A stretch of 64,000 bases of DNA from Hawksworthiomyces lignivorus. Lineage: Eukaryota > Ascomycota > Sordariomycetes > Ophiostomatales > Ophiostomataceae. The stretch lies in NCBI GenBank assembly GCA_002917075.1, contig NTMA01000088.1, forward strand, positions 62,001 through 126,000. The letters run 5' to 3'. This document shows positions 1-11,849 of the stretch, piece by piece. The notes beneath the pieces were generated by a model, which saw only the letters and a program-made list of their open reading frames with translations, was not told where the DNA came from and did no database searches. The position numbers and the translations under genes were made by a program. Each line of letters begins with the position of its first letter. Position 1 is the stretch's first letter.

Positions 1-2281
1 TCTTGCGATTGAACCTGCCGATATTAACTGTGCCACTATAATATGGATTGGCGGATGAGCACCTGGGCTCTGCAAGAGCAAGCACGTTTTTTCTTACATG
101 TTTTGCGGGGCGGAGGATTATCGCAAAATCAAGAAAATGATTGTACATCCCTTTGTAAATATGTTTACTTATACAGTTTATATACAGTTGCCCGGCTTTC
201 TTGCAACCTTCATAACCTGAGACTAATTTTAACTGTTGTTCTCGTAATTACGATAGTGGCATTTCGCTGTCTCCGGAAAGAATTGAATATGTCGGCAACT
301 AGGCCAATAACAGAGGAAGAAGCTGCAGAATGACAGGAGATGCATATAGTGAAGCAGGATTTTTTTTTGGGGGGGGGGAGAGAGCGCTTGGGAGACCGCT
401 CTCTTTTTGTGTGGCACTGTGTATTGCCAATGAGATGACGCTTAGGGAAAGGAACCTTCGACAATGATATCTCATACATGACATTTCAAAGAGAAGCCAG
501 ATATGTGACTCTTGCTTGATGATATCCTGCTACCAACAGCCATACTGAAATCCTTTGAAAACGCGCCTGCAACCCACATTCTTAAACAAAGAAGAAGCCT
601 GAGAGGAAAGAAGGAAAAAAAAGAACTGGATCTTTGAAAGAGCCGCCAGCGTGAAAATGGAGAGAGGCCCCCGTAGTAACCTTAGTTTGTTATTGAAGAA
701 CTGCAGCCTTGTCTCCTACAAAAGAGGAAATTCACCTCAGTTATCTGTATAGATAGAAAGACACCACTAATGGGTCGTTTAGTCACAGGGGGCCTTGATG
801 TTCTTTGTATGCCTTATACTGGCCCGGTGGGTTTATCGTGTCTGGTCGATTGTCTCTTTGCTCACTATGAGCAGCAGAAAGAAACCTAGACGCCGATGGT
901 ATGCGAGCCAAAGGAGCAAGGAAGAGACAAAGCAAGAGAGACACCAGCTGGACCACCTCCGAAAGTGAGCCGCGCTGTCGATGCCCCCCACACGAAGTAC
1001 TTCCTCTGGGCGGCGCCAATCTCGGCCCCTCAACAAAGGAACACCAAGACAGCGTCTCTAAAAAGAAAAAAGTGACCAATCTGGGTTTGGCATATTTGTG
1101 GGCAGTGTGAATCTTGAAGCGTAGGGGTCTAGTTCTGTTATGGTGGACATTGGTCTGGTCGAACTGCCGAGGATGCATACAGAGTAATTATATAGGCTGA
1201 CGACAGAGCAGTTCTTGCCTTCCGAATTGGCCATGGTGATGCCATGTAAGTAACACAATTTGAGTGGCTCTGTGAAATGGCCACACAGGCTTAGCCTACT
1301 AAAATTGGACCTGCTCGAAAGTAGCCGTATGGTTTCTGGAGTGACATATATTCCTGCTGAGGGTGGCTTCCATTTTAAAAACGACACCGCTTCATCAAGA
1401 CCGTCTCCTTGCTGGTTCAGCATCTACTACTGCCTACAGAAAGTTCAAATTGCTTAGTATTTGCAGGTAAAACGAGCAAAAGTGTGTGATGCTGTTGCTG
1501 TCCAAGGGCCAGTCAGTAGCATAGCTCACGGGAGCCACTTATATGGCCATTTCGTGTGACTGAAGCCAAGCCTTCTCCCACTGAGGCATCGTCTCGTTGG
1601 CTAGGAGAATGGGGATAACGAGGCGTTCGAGAATGTGGTTTTGTGTGAATGTATAGAACATCATATTACAAATTTTTTAAAAATGGAATCTGAAAGCCAC
1701 TGTGAGGTCAGAGACAGAAGCAGTACAAGTGCCCGCTCTAGTGGCTGATAAGACGAGCAAGCGGAAGGGGATGCAGAAGTACGAGTGGAGGCCTGAAAGA
1801 AGGCAACATACACCGTGGGATAGGTAAACTGGGTTGGCCTTGAAAGCCGATGTCGTGGAAAATGCCACGGCTCCACTGTACGGACAAGCTTGATAGGGTT
1901 GCCGAAAAGGCGACGAAGACGGTCTTAAGAAATAGCCGTTAGCTTGTGATGAGTGGTGTCTCTAGTCTTATTGCCGTTATCGAGCCTCTATATCCCAGGT
2001 ATGTACAGTTTAAATCTATGAATAGGTAGTTTCGGAATGACGATGACATGTTTCCTGCGACACTGGTGAGAGATGAGAGTTTCTTTCTGTTCTCCCCTTG
2101 TCTCATTTTGTACGCTTCTTGAATCCAAGAAAAAGAGACCGCAGAGAAGTTGCGACCTATGTCGCTCCTCCTTGCAAGCATTGCTTAGCACTCTTACTCA
2201 ATGATGTGCCTCTCAGGACGATTTCCATAGCAATGCTGAACTTTTGCTGATATATGTTGATTGGTTATACCTAAAATATGA
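1..2281. other. No recognisable gene (left edge, downstream of OPA3-like gene)
   Basis: Only short open frames on both strands (at most about 130 codons), and none of their translations resembles a protein I know. A run of 9 T followed directly by 10 G lies at 360-378. The right end is the 3' flank of the OPA3-like gene, which reads leftwards. I found no tRNA or other RNA gene here. Confidence 0.6.
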
Positions 2282-3097
2282 TCATGCTGTGATAGCGGTT
2301 GGTGGCTGCAGTCCAGGAATGTCTTCCTTTCCATGATCTTCTTTTTCTGAGGTTGGTGCCGATGCCAGCAGCGGCTGCTTTGACTTGGGATCACGGTAGT
2401 TCCGTAGCGCCGCCTCGATTGCCAGGATCCGGCTTTCACGTCTTTTCTCTTCCTGCGCCCGTGCCTCCTCGACCTGCCGAAGGATATCTAGCTGCTCGGC
2501 GAGCTCCTTCATGCGCTCCGCGTTGGCATCGGGTTTGGAAGACGACCGGTAATATTCGTAGATGACCAGCGCGCTCGCAATCACCAAGATGAAGGCGTCG
2601 CCCACAACGTCAGCAAACAGGTCGACCGCTTTCGCTTCGGGAAGTGGACGGAACTTGCGCCGCCACACGCTAGCGCCGGGGTTCACGATCATGGTGGCGG
2701 GATGTGACTCCTTGGCAGTGGTGCCGTACTTGGCGCGGTCTGCGTCCTCCTTCTGCTTCCCTCGTTCTTCTCTTTCGACTTGCTCCTTAGTCTTCACGGT
2801 TGGCGTCTCGGCGGCCTCGGCCTTCTCGCGCGCACGCTTCTCAGCGTTGGAATTGCGTAGTAGCGCTACAGAGAGGCGCATGTTCAGCTGGTGGATCGCC
2901 TGGCCATAACGAGCGGCCACTTTGCGGAAGCCCTCATGCTCGTGAGCCCGGACTTTGATGCGATTCTGTTGCAAAACGAGTGAGTATAAAAGTATCAGAT
3001 AGATTTCAGGTATTGAATATTCGCTACATACTGCACCGTACTTGGAAATGTGTCGCACGAAGAGGGCCCCGAGCTTGAAAAGAGGGAGCGCAACCAT
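2282..3097 (-). CDS. OPA3-like mitochondrial protein, 2 exons
   Basis: Two exons on the minus strand: 3097-3032 and 2965-2282, with an intron at 2966-3031 (GTATGT...CAACAG). The spliced product is 249 residues. The N-terminus (MVALPLFKLGALFVRHISKYGA) and the following block NRIKVRAHEHEGFRK are typical of the OPA3 family, mitochondrial membrane proteins linked in animals to optic atrophy and 3-methylglutaconic aciduria. A hydrophobic stretch (DAFILVIASALVIYEYYRS) is followed by a charged, probably coiled-coil region rich in E, R and A, the usual OPA3 layout. The 66-nt intron is a multiple of three and has no stop, so the frame stays open across it. I call it an intron because its 22 codons interrupt the conserved block and its splice sites are good. 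The gene is divergent from the Polo kinase gene. Family assignment is firm; molecular function is poorly known. Confidence 0.85.
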   Translation of the reverse strand: MVALPLFKLGALFVRHISKYGAVCSEYSIPEIYLILLYSLVLQQNRIKVRAHEHEGFRKVAARYGQAIHQLNMRLSVALLRNSNAEKRAREKAEAAETPTVKTKEQVEREERGKQKEDADRAKYGTTAKESHPATMIVNPGASVWRRKFRPLPEAKAVDLFADVVGDAFILVIASALVIYEYYRSSSKPDANAERMKELAEQLDILRQVEEARAQEEKRRESRILAIEAALRNYRDPKSKQPLLASAPTSEKEDHGKEDIPGLQPPTAITA

Positions 3098-4162
3098 CTC
3101 GCTAGCCAGAAATTCAGAGTCAAAATAGCACAGAGGTAGAATAACACAAAATTCTCTACTGCCAGTAGATTTCCAACGCGATTTTCCGTTAATAGAGGAT
3201 GGTGGGGATATTTATCTCAAGTCGACATTCATTTCTATGGTCTTGGTAACGATCGCGAGACTGGTCATAAAAATCCGGTGCTAGTTGTCTGTCAGCATGC
3301 GCTTTCAAAAGAGCTGTTTCCCATTGTGCCGATCCAGAGTTGCTCACCAATACGCCTGGAATTCTCAATTCCCCCCAGACTATCTAGATCAGTTCATTCA
3401 ACGTCAACGAGAAGCCCCCGCAACCCGAGATATTTCACCATTTTTGCATGTCAACCTAGCTGTAAGACGGAGCACTTGGATCAGGAAACTTAGCTCATTA
3501 GGTAAGCGGGACTGGGTTAAACCAGCGAATCAAATCGCACAGCCTTGTCGAAATTATCCGTCGAGCTATGACCCACTTAAAATCCACTAAACTCTGTGCT
3601 TTGTTGCTCAGCAACCAACAGCACCCAATAACCTCACTCAAGTTTGTAGCATTTTGTTTCTTTCGTTCATTCACACCTAGTATACACACCGACCATTTCT
3701 CCCAACACGCGCAGAGTCTCTCTTCTTCTTCCTCTTGCTGCAATACCCTCTTGGTTGAGTTTTCTTTTTTTTTTTTGTGAACTGTTGCTGTTCTCTTTTT
3801 TTTGTTTGCATCATTGATTTGACGAAGCCTTTTTCAATCTGTGAGTTTGCCTTTCCCCTTTGCTCAACTCGGTTTGTTTTCCTATTCCCTTTATTGCCTT
3901 CCGTTATGTTTTAGTTTTGAAGTTAGATGTCTTTTTTTGGTTCTCTCTTTCAAGCTCACCGCAAAACAACATATTATACTGACAGCTTCTTAAACAAACT
4001 AACAGAATTGCGAAACGAGAGACACGATAACGAGTTTTGATTCTCCCGCACTTGACTACAAATTTATGCATTTTCTTGAATTTTAGTTATATAAGTCGCT
4101 GTGCTCAACGAATCTCGGATGGTGTTATACGATAAAGACTACAAAGATAATTAGCGGAAAAT
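3098..4162. promoter_or_regulatory. Divergent intergenic region between OPA3-like and CDC5 genes
   Basis: About 1.07 kb separates the starts of two divergently read genes, so it must hold both promoters. The half nearest the kinase is T/C-rich on the plus strand (roughly 3650-3960, with runs of T near 3767-3777), as seen in other leaders in this window. No defined site is recognised. Confidence 0.5.
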
Positions 4163-7100
4163 ATGGTAGGAAAAGGCATCGACGTGGAGGCATTGTCTCC
4201 TAGGGATGCCAATGCCCGGCGGCCTCGAAACACCGTCGCTGAACTTAAAACAAAAGCAGCCGTGCAGCTTAAAGCCAACAAAGACAAAGAGCACCCGCCA
4301 CCGCCACCACTCAATGTGACAGAGCCACCTAGTGCCGATAGAAAGGATGGTGCTGTCTATCAAGTTGGCAAGCTGCTGGGGAAGGGCGGGTTTGCCGTGT
4401 GCTATTCAGGCGTTCTTGCTGGGACCAAAAAAGTCTACGCACTCAAAATTGTCAAGAGCAAAATGCCGATCAAGATGGAGCAAAAGGTATGAATCAAATT
4501 ACATGTCAACCCAACATTGGGCTCTAGTTTTTCTGCTGCTTGCATTTCCTGACAGCCCCGTACAGTTCCAAACCGAGCTTCAAATCCATTCTAAAATGCG
4601 ACAAGCCAATATTGTGCAGTTCTTCCGCGCTTTCTCCTTTGAGAGCTCAACCTACCTAGTTCTGGAGCTGTGCCCCAACGGATCGCTCATGGATATGGTC
4701 AAACGTCGCAAGGGTGTGACCGAACCTGAGGTGCGATTTTATGCCGTGCAGATTGCTGGCGCCATCAAATATATGCACGCTAAGGGTATCATTCACCGTG
4801 ATCTAAAAATGGGCAATATCTTTCTTGATAAGAACATGAACGCAAAGATTGGCGACTTCGGCCTGGCTGCCCTTCTTGTCACTGGCCGCGACATGCAGAC
4901 CATTCGGCGTACTACCCTTTGCGGCACCCCGAACTACATTGCACCGGAAATTCTCGAGAAAGGCAAAAAGGGTCACGATCACATGGTTGATATCTGGAGC
5001 CTGGGAATCATCATGTTCGCCATGCTCACGTCCAAGCCTCCTTTCCAGTCATCAACAACAGACGAGATCTACCGCCGCGCGAAGGAACGTGATTACCAAT
5101 GGCCTGCGCGCGACGTCAAACTCATTAGCGAGGATGCCAAGCATGTGGTAGCGTCAATGCTCCAGGAGGCCCATATGCGCCCCGAGCCGGATACTATTGT
5201 TGAGCACCCTTTCTTTGTCACGGGATACATGCCTACCCCCGCTGATATGACGGTGCGTCTCAAGGAGCTTCCGCCAGAGCGCGATGTCTTTTATCAACAA
5301 CCGAGTAGCCGCCGGGTGCAGGAACAGAATCTAGAAACCCTCAAGGAGATGTGCGCGGCTTGCAATGTCGGCCCATGGAATCAGATCAAGTTTGTTTCCA
5401 AGGCAGTATGGCGAGAGATGGCTGCTGAAGAACAGGCAGGCCTAACGCCTGTCATCCCGTTAGCAGAAGATGTTGTGTACCGGCCTTTCGAGAATTGGCT
5501 ACAGGAGAACAAACTGCTCCATAGTGGAAGCAGTAGCAACAGCCGCAATACCGCATCACAGTTGCAGCAAGAAGTACAAATTCCACTACTTCCCATCTCC
5601 GCCTCTGCTTCCACGCCAACATTATCATCGGCTCCCCAGCCACCTTTGGCGGAATGGTCTACGCAGACAGCCACTGTTGTTGCCAATGCAATGGAAGCAT
5701 CTGCAGCACAGAGAGGACCAACAGCCACATTGCCGCTAGCACCAACCAGCTTACTTCGAGCTCCTCCTCAGAGCTTTGCTGCTCAGCAAAGAGCACAAAA
5801 TCGCCCAACCAGAGCACACGGTACAGTTGAAGCAGTACAAGCCGCTGCAGCATCGTCTAGTACAGCCACCATTCCAAACCCGATGGGTTCCACGTCTTCT
5901 GCTCCACAAACATCACACGCGCCAGCAGCTGCATTGGTTCGCCGGCCCTCAGCAAGGCGTGACATCCCCCTTTGCAATGGCTTGTCTCTCCAAGAGCGTG
6001 AGCAGAAGGCAGCAGCTACGAAGACATCATCGACTTCAACATCAACCGGCACCACACGCACACGAACAATACTTCCAAATAGCAAACCATCGTCCTCAAG
6101 AACAGCCTCAGGAGAGAAAAGGGGAACTACTAGAAGCGGTGTCACAAAACCTGAAACTGCACCAACAACTCATGCTACTGCTATCACTACCACCGCTACA
6201 TACGACGATATACGTGCTGGTGTGCAGAAGCTTTCTTTGTTCAGTCCGTCTGAGAACCAGGAGCTTGTTCCCAACAGCACGCCCGAAACTGTCCTAGCGC
6301 GCCTGCGGAAACTGCAGGTCGAGTTAGACCGGGCACTGAATGCACGCACTATGGCATTTATTTCAGCCGCTCGCGACAGAACCCTATCTACCCCTCCGCA
6401 GATTGTCGTAAAGTGGGTCGACTACACCAACAAATTTGGTTTAGGTTACATCTTAAACGACGGAAGCATCGGCTGCATTCTGCGGACTATCCAAGTCGAG
6501 CCGTCGAACTCAGCAGCAGGTGACGGCGAGACGGGTCAGCTACCGCCAGCATGCCTTTTGATCCATGGCGCGGAGCGGCATATTCAACGTCGCGACGACC
6601 CCACGTACGTTGACCGCCACCAGATCGTACCTATGTCATCACCCACGGCAACATCTCCGAACCAGGGAGCTATTTGCTTTTACGAAAACAATGGCGAACA
6701 GGGTCTGCAACGGGTCCGTGTCGATCCCAACCGATTTCGCACGGGTGCTTCCGGAAAGCTGTCCGCAGGTAAAGATGTGTACGACCACCGGAAGCGTGAG
6801 CGAATTGTGCTATGGAAGAAGTTTGCAAATTATATGTTGGCATACGGTCGGGAGCTAGACGGCAGTGCAGGGGGGGTGGACGACCGCCTGCACGATCAAG
6901 CGAAGAGGCAGCAGCAGGCCTCTCTAGCTACAGATGGCGACACTTCTTCAGTCCCCTGCGATGTCGTCACGTTTTATCAGCGATTTGGTGACGTCGGTTG
7001 CTGGGTCTTCTGTGATGGCCACCTGCAGTTTAACTTCCCTGACCACACCAAGATTGTCTTAGATGCCACTGGTACATGGTGTCACTTTTGGCACCTGCCG

Positions 7101-7622
7101 CAGCAGGCAGCGGAGAAACTGGCCGCAACCGGTCTGCTGGACGAGTCGGCCCTCGACGATCGGAGTGTCTTATCCTATCCGCTCCAGACACTCCTGAACT
7201 TTGGTGTAGGAGGAGTCTCGTCCGCGTCAGCCTCGTCTCTCTCATCTAACAGCGCGCCCATGGCATCAGCTACCAGCAGCAGCAGCAGCCGCCGCCGTCC
7301 CGTAATCCGTCCCGAGTTGCAGGGCATTCCTGCGGCCAATGAATTCCGCAGGAAGGTAGAGTTTGTGCGCAGCGTCGTGCGTGAGTGGGTGGCCAATGGT
7401 GGCATGGGCAATAGCGATATGAGCCGAGCCGGGCGACTTCGGTGGCTAGGAAGCCGAGAAACTTCCAAGCTGGTGCCAGGCACGACGTCGCCCACTGTGG
7501 TTCCCCCCGCAAAGCACGTGTGGGTGACAATCGGGGCACGCCATGGCGACGTGCGGCTGTCGGCGATGGTAGATCCCAAGCGACCGGGTGAACTGGGCCC
7601 TGATCTTGAAGAGAGGCGGTAG
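4163..7622 (+). CDS. CDC5: Polo-like kinase (Cdc5/Plk)
   Basis: Two exons, 4163-4486 and 4566-7622, joined across a 79-nt intron (GTATGA...GTACAG), give 1126 residues. The N-terminal Ser/Thr kinase domain starts near residue 66. It has a glycine loop (GKGGFAVCYSG), the ATP-binding lysine K95, a catalytic HRD motif with D187, DFG with D205, and an activation loop RRTTLCGTPNY whose T225 matches the activating threonine of Polo kinases. Two polo boxes follow near the C-terminus. The first contains KWVDYTNKFGLGY with the phosphopeptide-pincer tryptophan at W725. The second contains DHTK with the conserved H935 and K937. A Ser/Thr/Ala-rich disordered linker of several hundred residues makes the protein longer than yeast Cdc5 (about 700), as is usual in filamentous ascomycetes. 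Expected role: mitotic entry, spindle pole function, mitotic exit and cytokinesis. The continuous frame opening at 4332 reads through the intron and is not the true N-terminus. Confidence 0.97.
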
Positions 7623-8558
7623 CCGGTGATAATAAGCAGAGGATCACGTCGAGGAGTAGCAGAAACCCAGGGAAGCAGAGGCTTGAGTGTCGTGTCGTCC
7701 TTTTCATTGTCAGCCAGTTTTTGCCTCAATTTCTTTTCGCTACATGTTGTCCGCTTGCAGGGACTTTCCACATTATGGATTATGGTGTTCGGCATGTGTC
7801 CGTCTTGGTCTGTTTCGTTTCCTGCTTTGTTTACGAATGCGGGAGTTTTTTGTGCTTTTCTGCTTTATTTTCCCTCTCGTCAATTTAATGATTCTTTTAA
7901 TTCATCGCCACAGCTTGATTTGCTTGCCCTTCAGCAATGGCAACTTAGTTTTGCTGTGCGAGCCTTTGCACTTATACGTGACCGCTTTCTGCTCTGTTGA
8001 ATGAATGTTGCTTGTCTACTTCGGACACGTGCGTATGATCAATCAAATTTTTCGAGAAAAGCGATTTGCAACAGGTGTCGAAAGAGTGGAGACGAGAAAG
8101 CGAAGAGAAAAAAGAAAGGGTATTTCCATTTAAACATAGCAGGCTCAATGGCCTTCATTCATATCATCCAACTGCGAAGTTCACCGCAGCAGCATCTAAT
8201 GCTAGCTCACATGAGCTGTACTGAAAAGCATAAGAAAACACAAAATACAGAGAAAAGAAGAAAGCAGTAAAATCTTGCCTGTGCATGCATGGCCTAGCCA
8301 AAATCCATTCCAATCGCATCTCCAGAGCATCACTTGACATATTCCCGGTGCTCATACCAAAACTAGGAAATACAGCGAAGATAAGAAAAAGATGGAAAGA
8401 TCCATACAATAGAAATGCAATCGCTCATGTAATGCAATGCGCTTCTCTTAAATAAAAACCAGGAAAAAAAGTACAAGATGGGAAACCGTATTTCATCAAT
8501 CAAGAAGCTTGGATTGCTTTGGAGAGAAACAACGGCTTTCCCTTGCCACTGACCACCG
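7623..8558. other. Convergent 3' intergenic region (CDC5 / WD40 gene)
   Basis: The two flanking genes end towards each other here. The left part is T-rich on the plus strand and the right part A-rich, consistent with 3' UTRs of both genes. Short frames of up to 124 codons exist but look like chance. Confidence 0.6.
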
Positions 8559-10520
8559 CTAAAACGGCTCCAAGCCAGCAAGTGCTGCTGTTCTGAGACG
8601 CCGTCTCATAATGCGTTGCCGCTCCCGACGAGCTTGTCCCGGTAGGCTCGGCCAGTCGAAGGTCGTGGCCCTTCGCCAGCGTAATTCACCCGGATTTGGA
8701 TCGTAGCCTTCATCGTAATTGATAACAGTCCCTTCGACTCCACACCGCTCAAAATGCAGCAATCCACCTCGGGAAGGGTCCGCACAGAGAGCTAGCATGT
8801 CCTCACCGTTGTTTGTTAGGGCGATGCCAGCAATCTCGCCAAATATATCGAACGTCTGATGGGAAGAAAACGTCTGTGCATCGATGATATTGATAATATC
8901 GGCCTCTTCGCCTGCAATAAGAACCCGCTTGCCAGAACCAGCAGGAGAAAAATGCAGGCTACGAGCATTTGATAACTCTGTGCGTAGCGTAACCACAGGT
9001 GTCGAACGACCGGACTTATCACGCCATTTCCGAGCATCCCATATCTTGATTGCGCGGTCTTGGTTGCCAGTGGCAAGGGTGTAGCCATCGTCAGCCCATG
9101 CACAGGAAAAGCCGTAGTCCTTGTGGCCGCTTAGGCGCTGTAGTATATCGGGTCGTTTAATACCGTCTCGTCCCGTGATGCTTCGCTCGGGCTCAGCAGC
9201 AACAATAAAAGCGTCCGTATTATCGCCGACAACAATACGTAGGCGCCTGTCAGGTGAGATGGCGGTGCAATTGAGAGGAAATTGGAATCGAACGTCTGAT
9301 AAAACAGCCTCCGTGTTGAGGTCTAGAATGCGCAGGCCAAGGTCATTAGATGCGAAAGCCGCAAGTGGGCCTGCTGCACCGCGCAGACTGTGAATCTCAA
9401 TATGGTTGGAGATTCCACTCGTTTGGTTCGTAGTGACGGCGCCTTCAGACCAGGTGTTGTACGGCTTCTTGCCGATATATTCAGAGTCAATATTAGTGAC
9501 GCAGTATTCACCACCGAAGCCACCTGCTACTAGAACGCCTTTGCCGGCCGCAATAGTAGAAATCTGTACATCCGAATGCTCTGCAAAACGCAAGGCTACA
9601 CTATCTACGCCAGTCAACATGTTGAATTGGCGGACAATACCTCGACGGTCTGCATAGAAAGCCCGCGACCGTGACGTGCTAGCTAAGAGGTTTCGTAACT
9701 GAAAATGTGAAAGGTGGACAGCTTTCTTTATATGCATCGCACGAAAGCGAAAATAGGTGTCGGTATTATGAGACATCGTCTCATGGAGTGTGGCCTACTT
9801 GTAATGTCAGAACGATGGAGAGCTCAGAGATAGATTGCATGCGCTCTAATGATACCAACTTGCCTTCCACGTATCCGAATGATGCACACTGGTATAATTG
9901 GTATATGTTTGCCTACGTCGCTCGCGCGCCTGTTGTCGACTTACACCCACCTTCGTCCAGTCAATCCCCTGTAAATCACACTGATCTCCTTTCAGATCTT
10001 CGCAACGGATACGAGTGATTTTGCTGTTCAACTGGCTCTCCACGCCACTGATAGACAGGACATTAGGCCGCTTCGGCTCCGCGGATGCACGTCCGTCTCT
10101 ATAATTTGGCGAGGTCCAGTTCTCTAGTAATTGCCTTAAATCGTGATTCGTAGGATATAAATTATTAAACATCTGCGCGAGCGGAATTTGAGTTGCTGGA
10201 GGTGTTTGTAGTAGAATGCTTGGATCTGGACCAGCAACAGACCCTGGGGCAGGGCCTGTTTCTGGCACGCTAAAGAAATCCATCGGATTTCCAACAGTAT
10301 ACCCAGCCTCGACATTGTCGACACTATCAGTGTTGCTAGTAGAGCCCACTACAGCCGAACCGTTCTGGCTGCTTGTATTCAGGCTTGCCCCTGTTAAATG
10401 CTGTATTGCTATTTGCAGTGCTGGCTCTTGCAATAGAGCAGAACCCGTATTTGAGAACGAATGCTGGGCAGATTGCACCCATGGCGCAAATGCGTCAACA
10501 GGGAGCCCTGCAGCAGACAA

Positions 10521-10560
<40 letters not shown>

Positions 10561-11849
10561 GCTTCATTTACTTGCTGCACGGAAAGTACATGGCCAGAGC
10601 TCGCGGCAAATGTATTGTACAGCGCGGTGTACTGTACAAGAGCAGGGAATTGAGCCCCGATTATAGGCCATTGCGGTTCAGGGCCATCGTCGCTGTCATC
10701 GTCGACGACAGATTCCCAATTTTCCTGCTCCAGTACGGAGTTGGCAATAACTTCAGTGGGAAGGGCGGCATCGCTTTCGGCTTCGAGGTGCGCGATATAG
10801 AGGGTCTCGCCTTCGATACTCTGGCTATTTTCGCTAGTGTGTTCATTGCTGTTAATACCATCTTCTTCTTCTAATACAGTGTTGCCACCTGCTACTGCAT
10901 GCCCGTTAGGCAGCGGATCAGGTACTGGATCAGATGAAAAAGCATTGTTCCCATAGGCTGTCATTTCCTGTGGTGTAGATTCCAGTGTGTCGTGGTTCTG
11001 GTTGTTCGTCACGCTATAGCTGAATTGCGTAGAGTTGTCACCTCCAGTCACAGTAAGTGTTCCAACGCTGGCAGGGAAGTCCGGTATGTTAATCGTGTTA
11101 GAATTATTTTGATTGGCATTCTTAACCTGAGTGCCCTTCGAGTCTTGTGTGCTGTCGTTGTCGATGTTCAAGGCAGACGGGTGCTCGCCCAATAGACTGC
11201 CACTCGTATTGGCCATATGCGCATCACCAGTCGCAATTAAGAGTCCTTCACTTGGCACAGCTCCATTCTCGGCCAGTGCTAGTAGCATTGGTGATGCTGA
11301 CCCAGCATCGGCCGGTGGCATTTCCACACAGCCCATATCCGCAATTCCAGACATTATGATGTCGTCGTTGGCAACACTATGGGCATCCGAGATCCCCTGA
11401 ACATCAGATATCGGGCTGGTGTTCAAAGCCGAAGTTTCTGTAGGAGTGGCTATTGCAGAGCAGGGAAGTGGCGATGGCGAAAATGACAGAGGTAAAGACG
11501 TGGCCTCGCTGGAAGAATGGTCGTTTATCGAACAACATATATCGACAGCGTCATCCGTATCCAGCGGAGCGCTGCTCATTCCCGAGGCACTATGGCTGCT
11601 GCTCGCAGAGTTTTGGTTGCTGTAATGCGCAACGATTGCAACACCACTTGCAATACTGCCAACCGGCCTTGTCCTTTGGCTGTGTTTCTGTCCACTTCGA
11701 ACGCTGTCAGTGATTACTGGAGTCTTCGCTAGGGAAGGTTGTGAAGGTGGAAGGTCTGTTGATATCGTGTCGGTAGCGAGACTCGCTGCGGAATTGCGAT
11801 TATGGGCAACGCCGGGCTGTTGGAGGGCATCGGGGCCGTTGCGATCCAT
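8559..11849 (-). CDS. Fungal WD40-repeat protein with long disordered polyQ N-terminus
   Basis: Two exons, 11849-9864 and 9794-8559, encode 1073 residues. The intron (9795-9863, 69 nt) starts with GC rather than GT (AAG|GCAAGT) and ends TAG, with a CTGAC branch-like site upstream. This is the only junction I found that keeps phase 0 and joins the two frames without a stop. The first about 590 residues are Ser/Asn/Gly/Ala-rich and probably disordered, with a run of 13 Gln. A conserved segment follows (TRIRCEDLKGDQCDLQGIDW, then a RQQARERRRQTYTNYT block and YFRFRAM), leading into WD40 repeats (for example a GHKDYGFSCAW...IKIWDARKW unit). This layout recalls the uncharacterised WD protein C2A9.03 of fission yeast. 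Function is unknown; a scaffold role is inference. The gene converges with CDC5. Confidence 0.85.
10524..10559 (+). repeat. (CTG)12 microsatellite encoding polyglutamine
   Basis: Twelve perfect CTG units on the plus strand read as CAG on the minus strand. Together with an adjacent CAA they code for 13 glutamines in the disordered N-terminal half of the WD40 protein. Such codon runs are length-variable in fungi. Confidence 0.95.

Noticed and set aside
10461..10874. Plus-strand frame with a polyleucine run
   Set aside because: Antisense reading of the CAG repeat in the WD40 gene.
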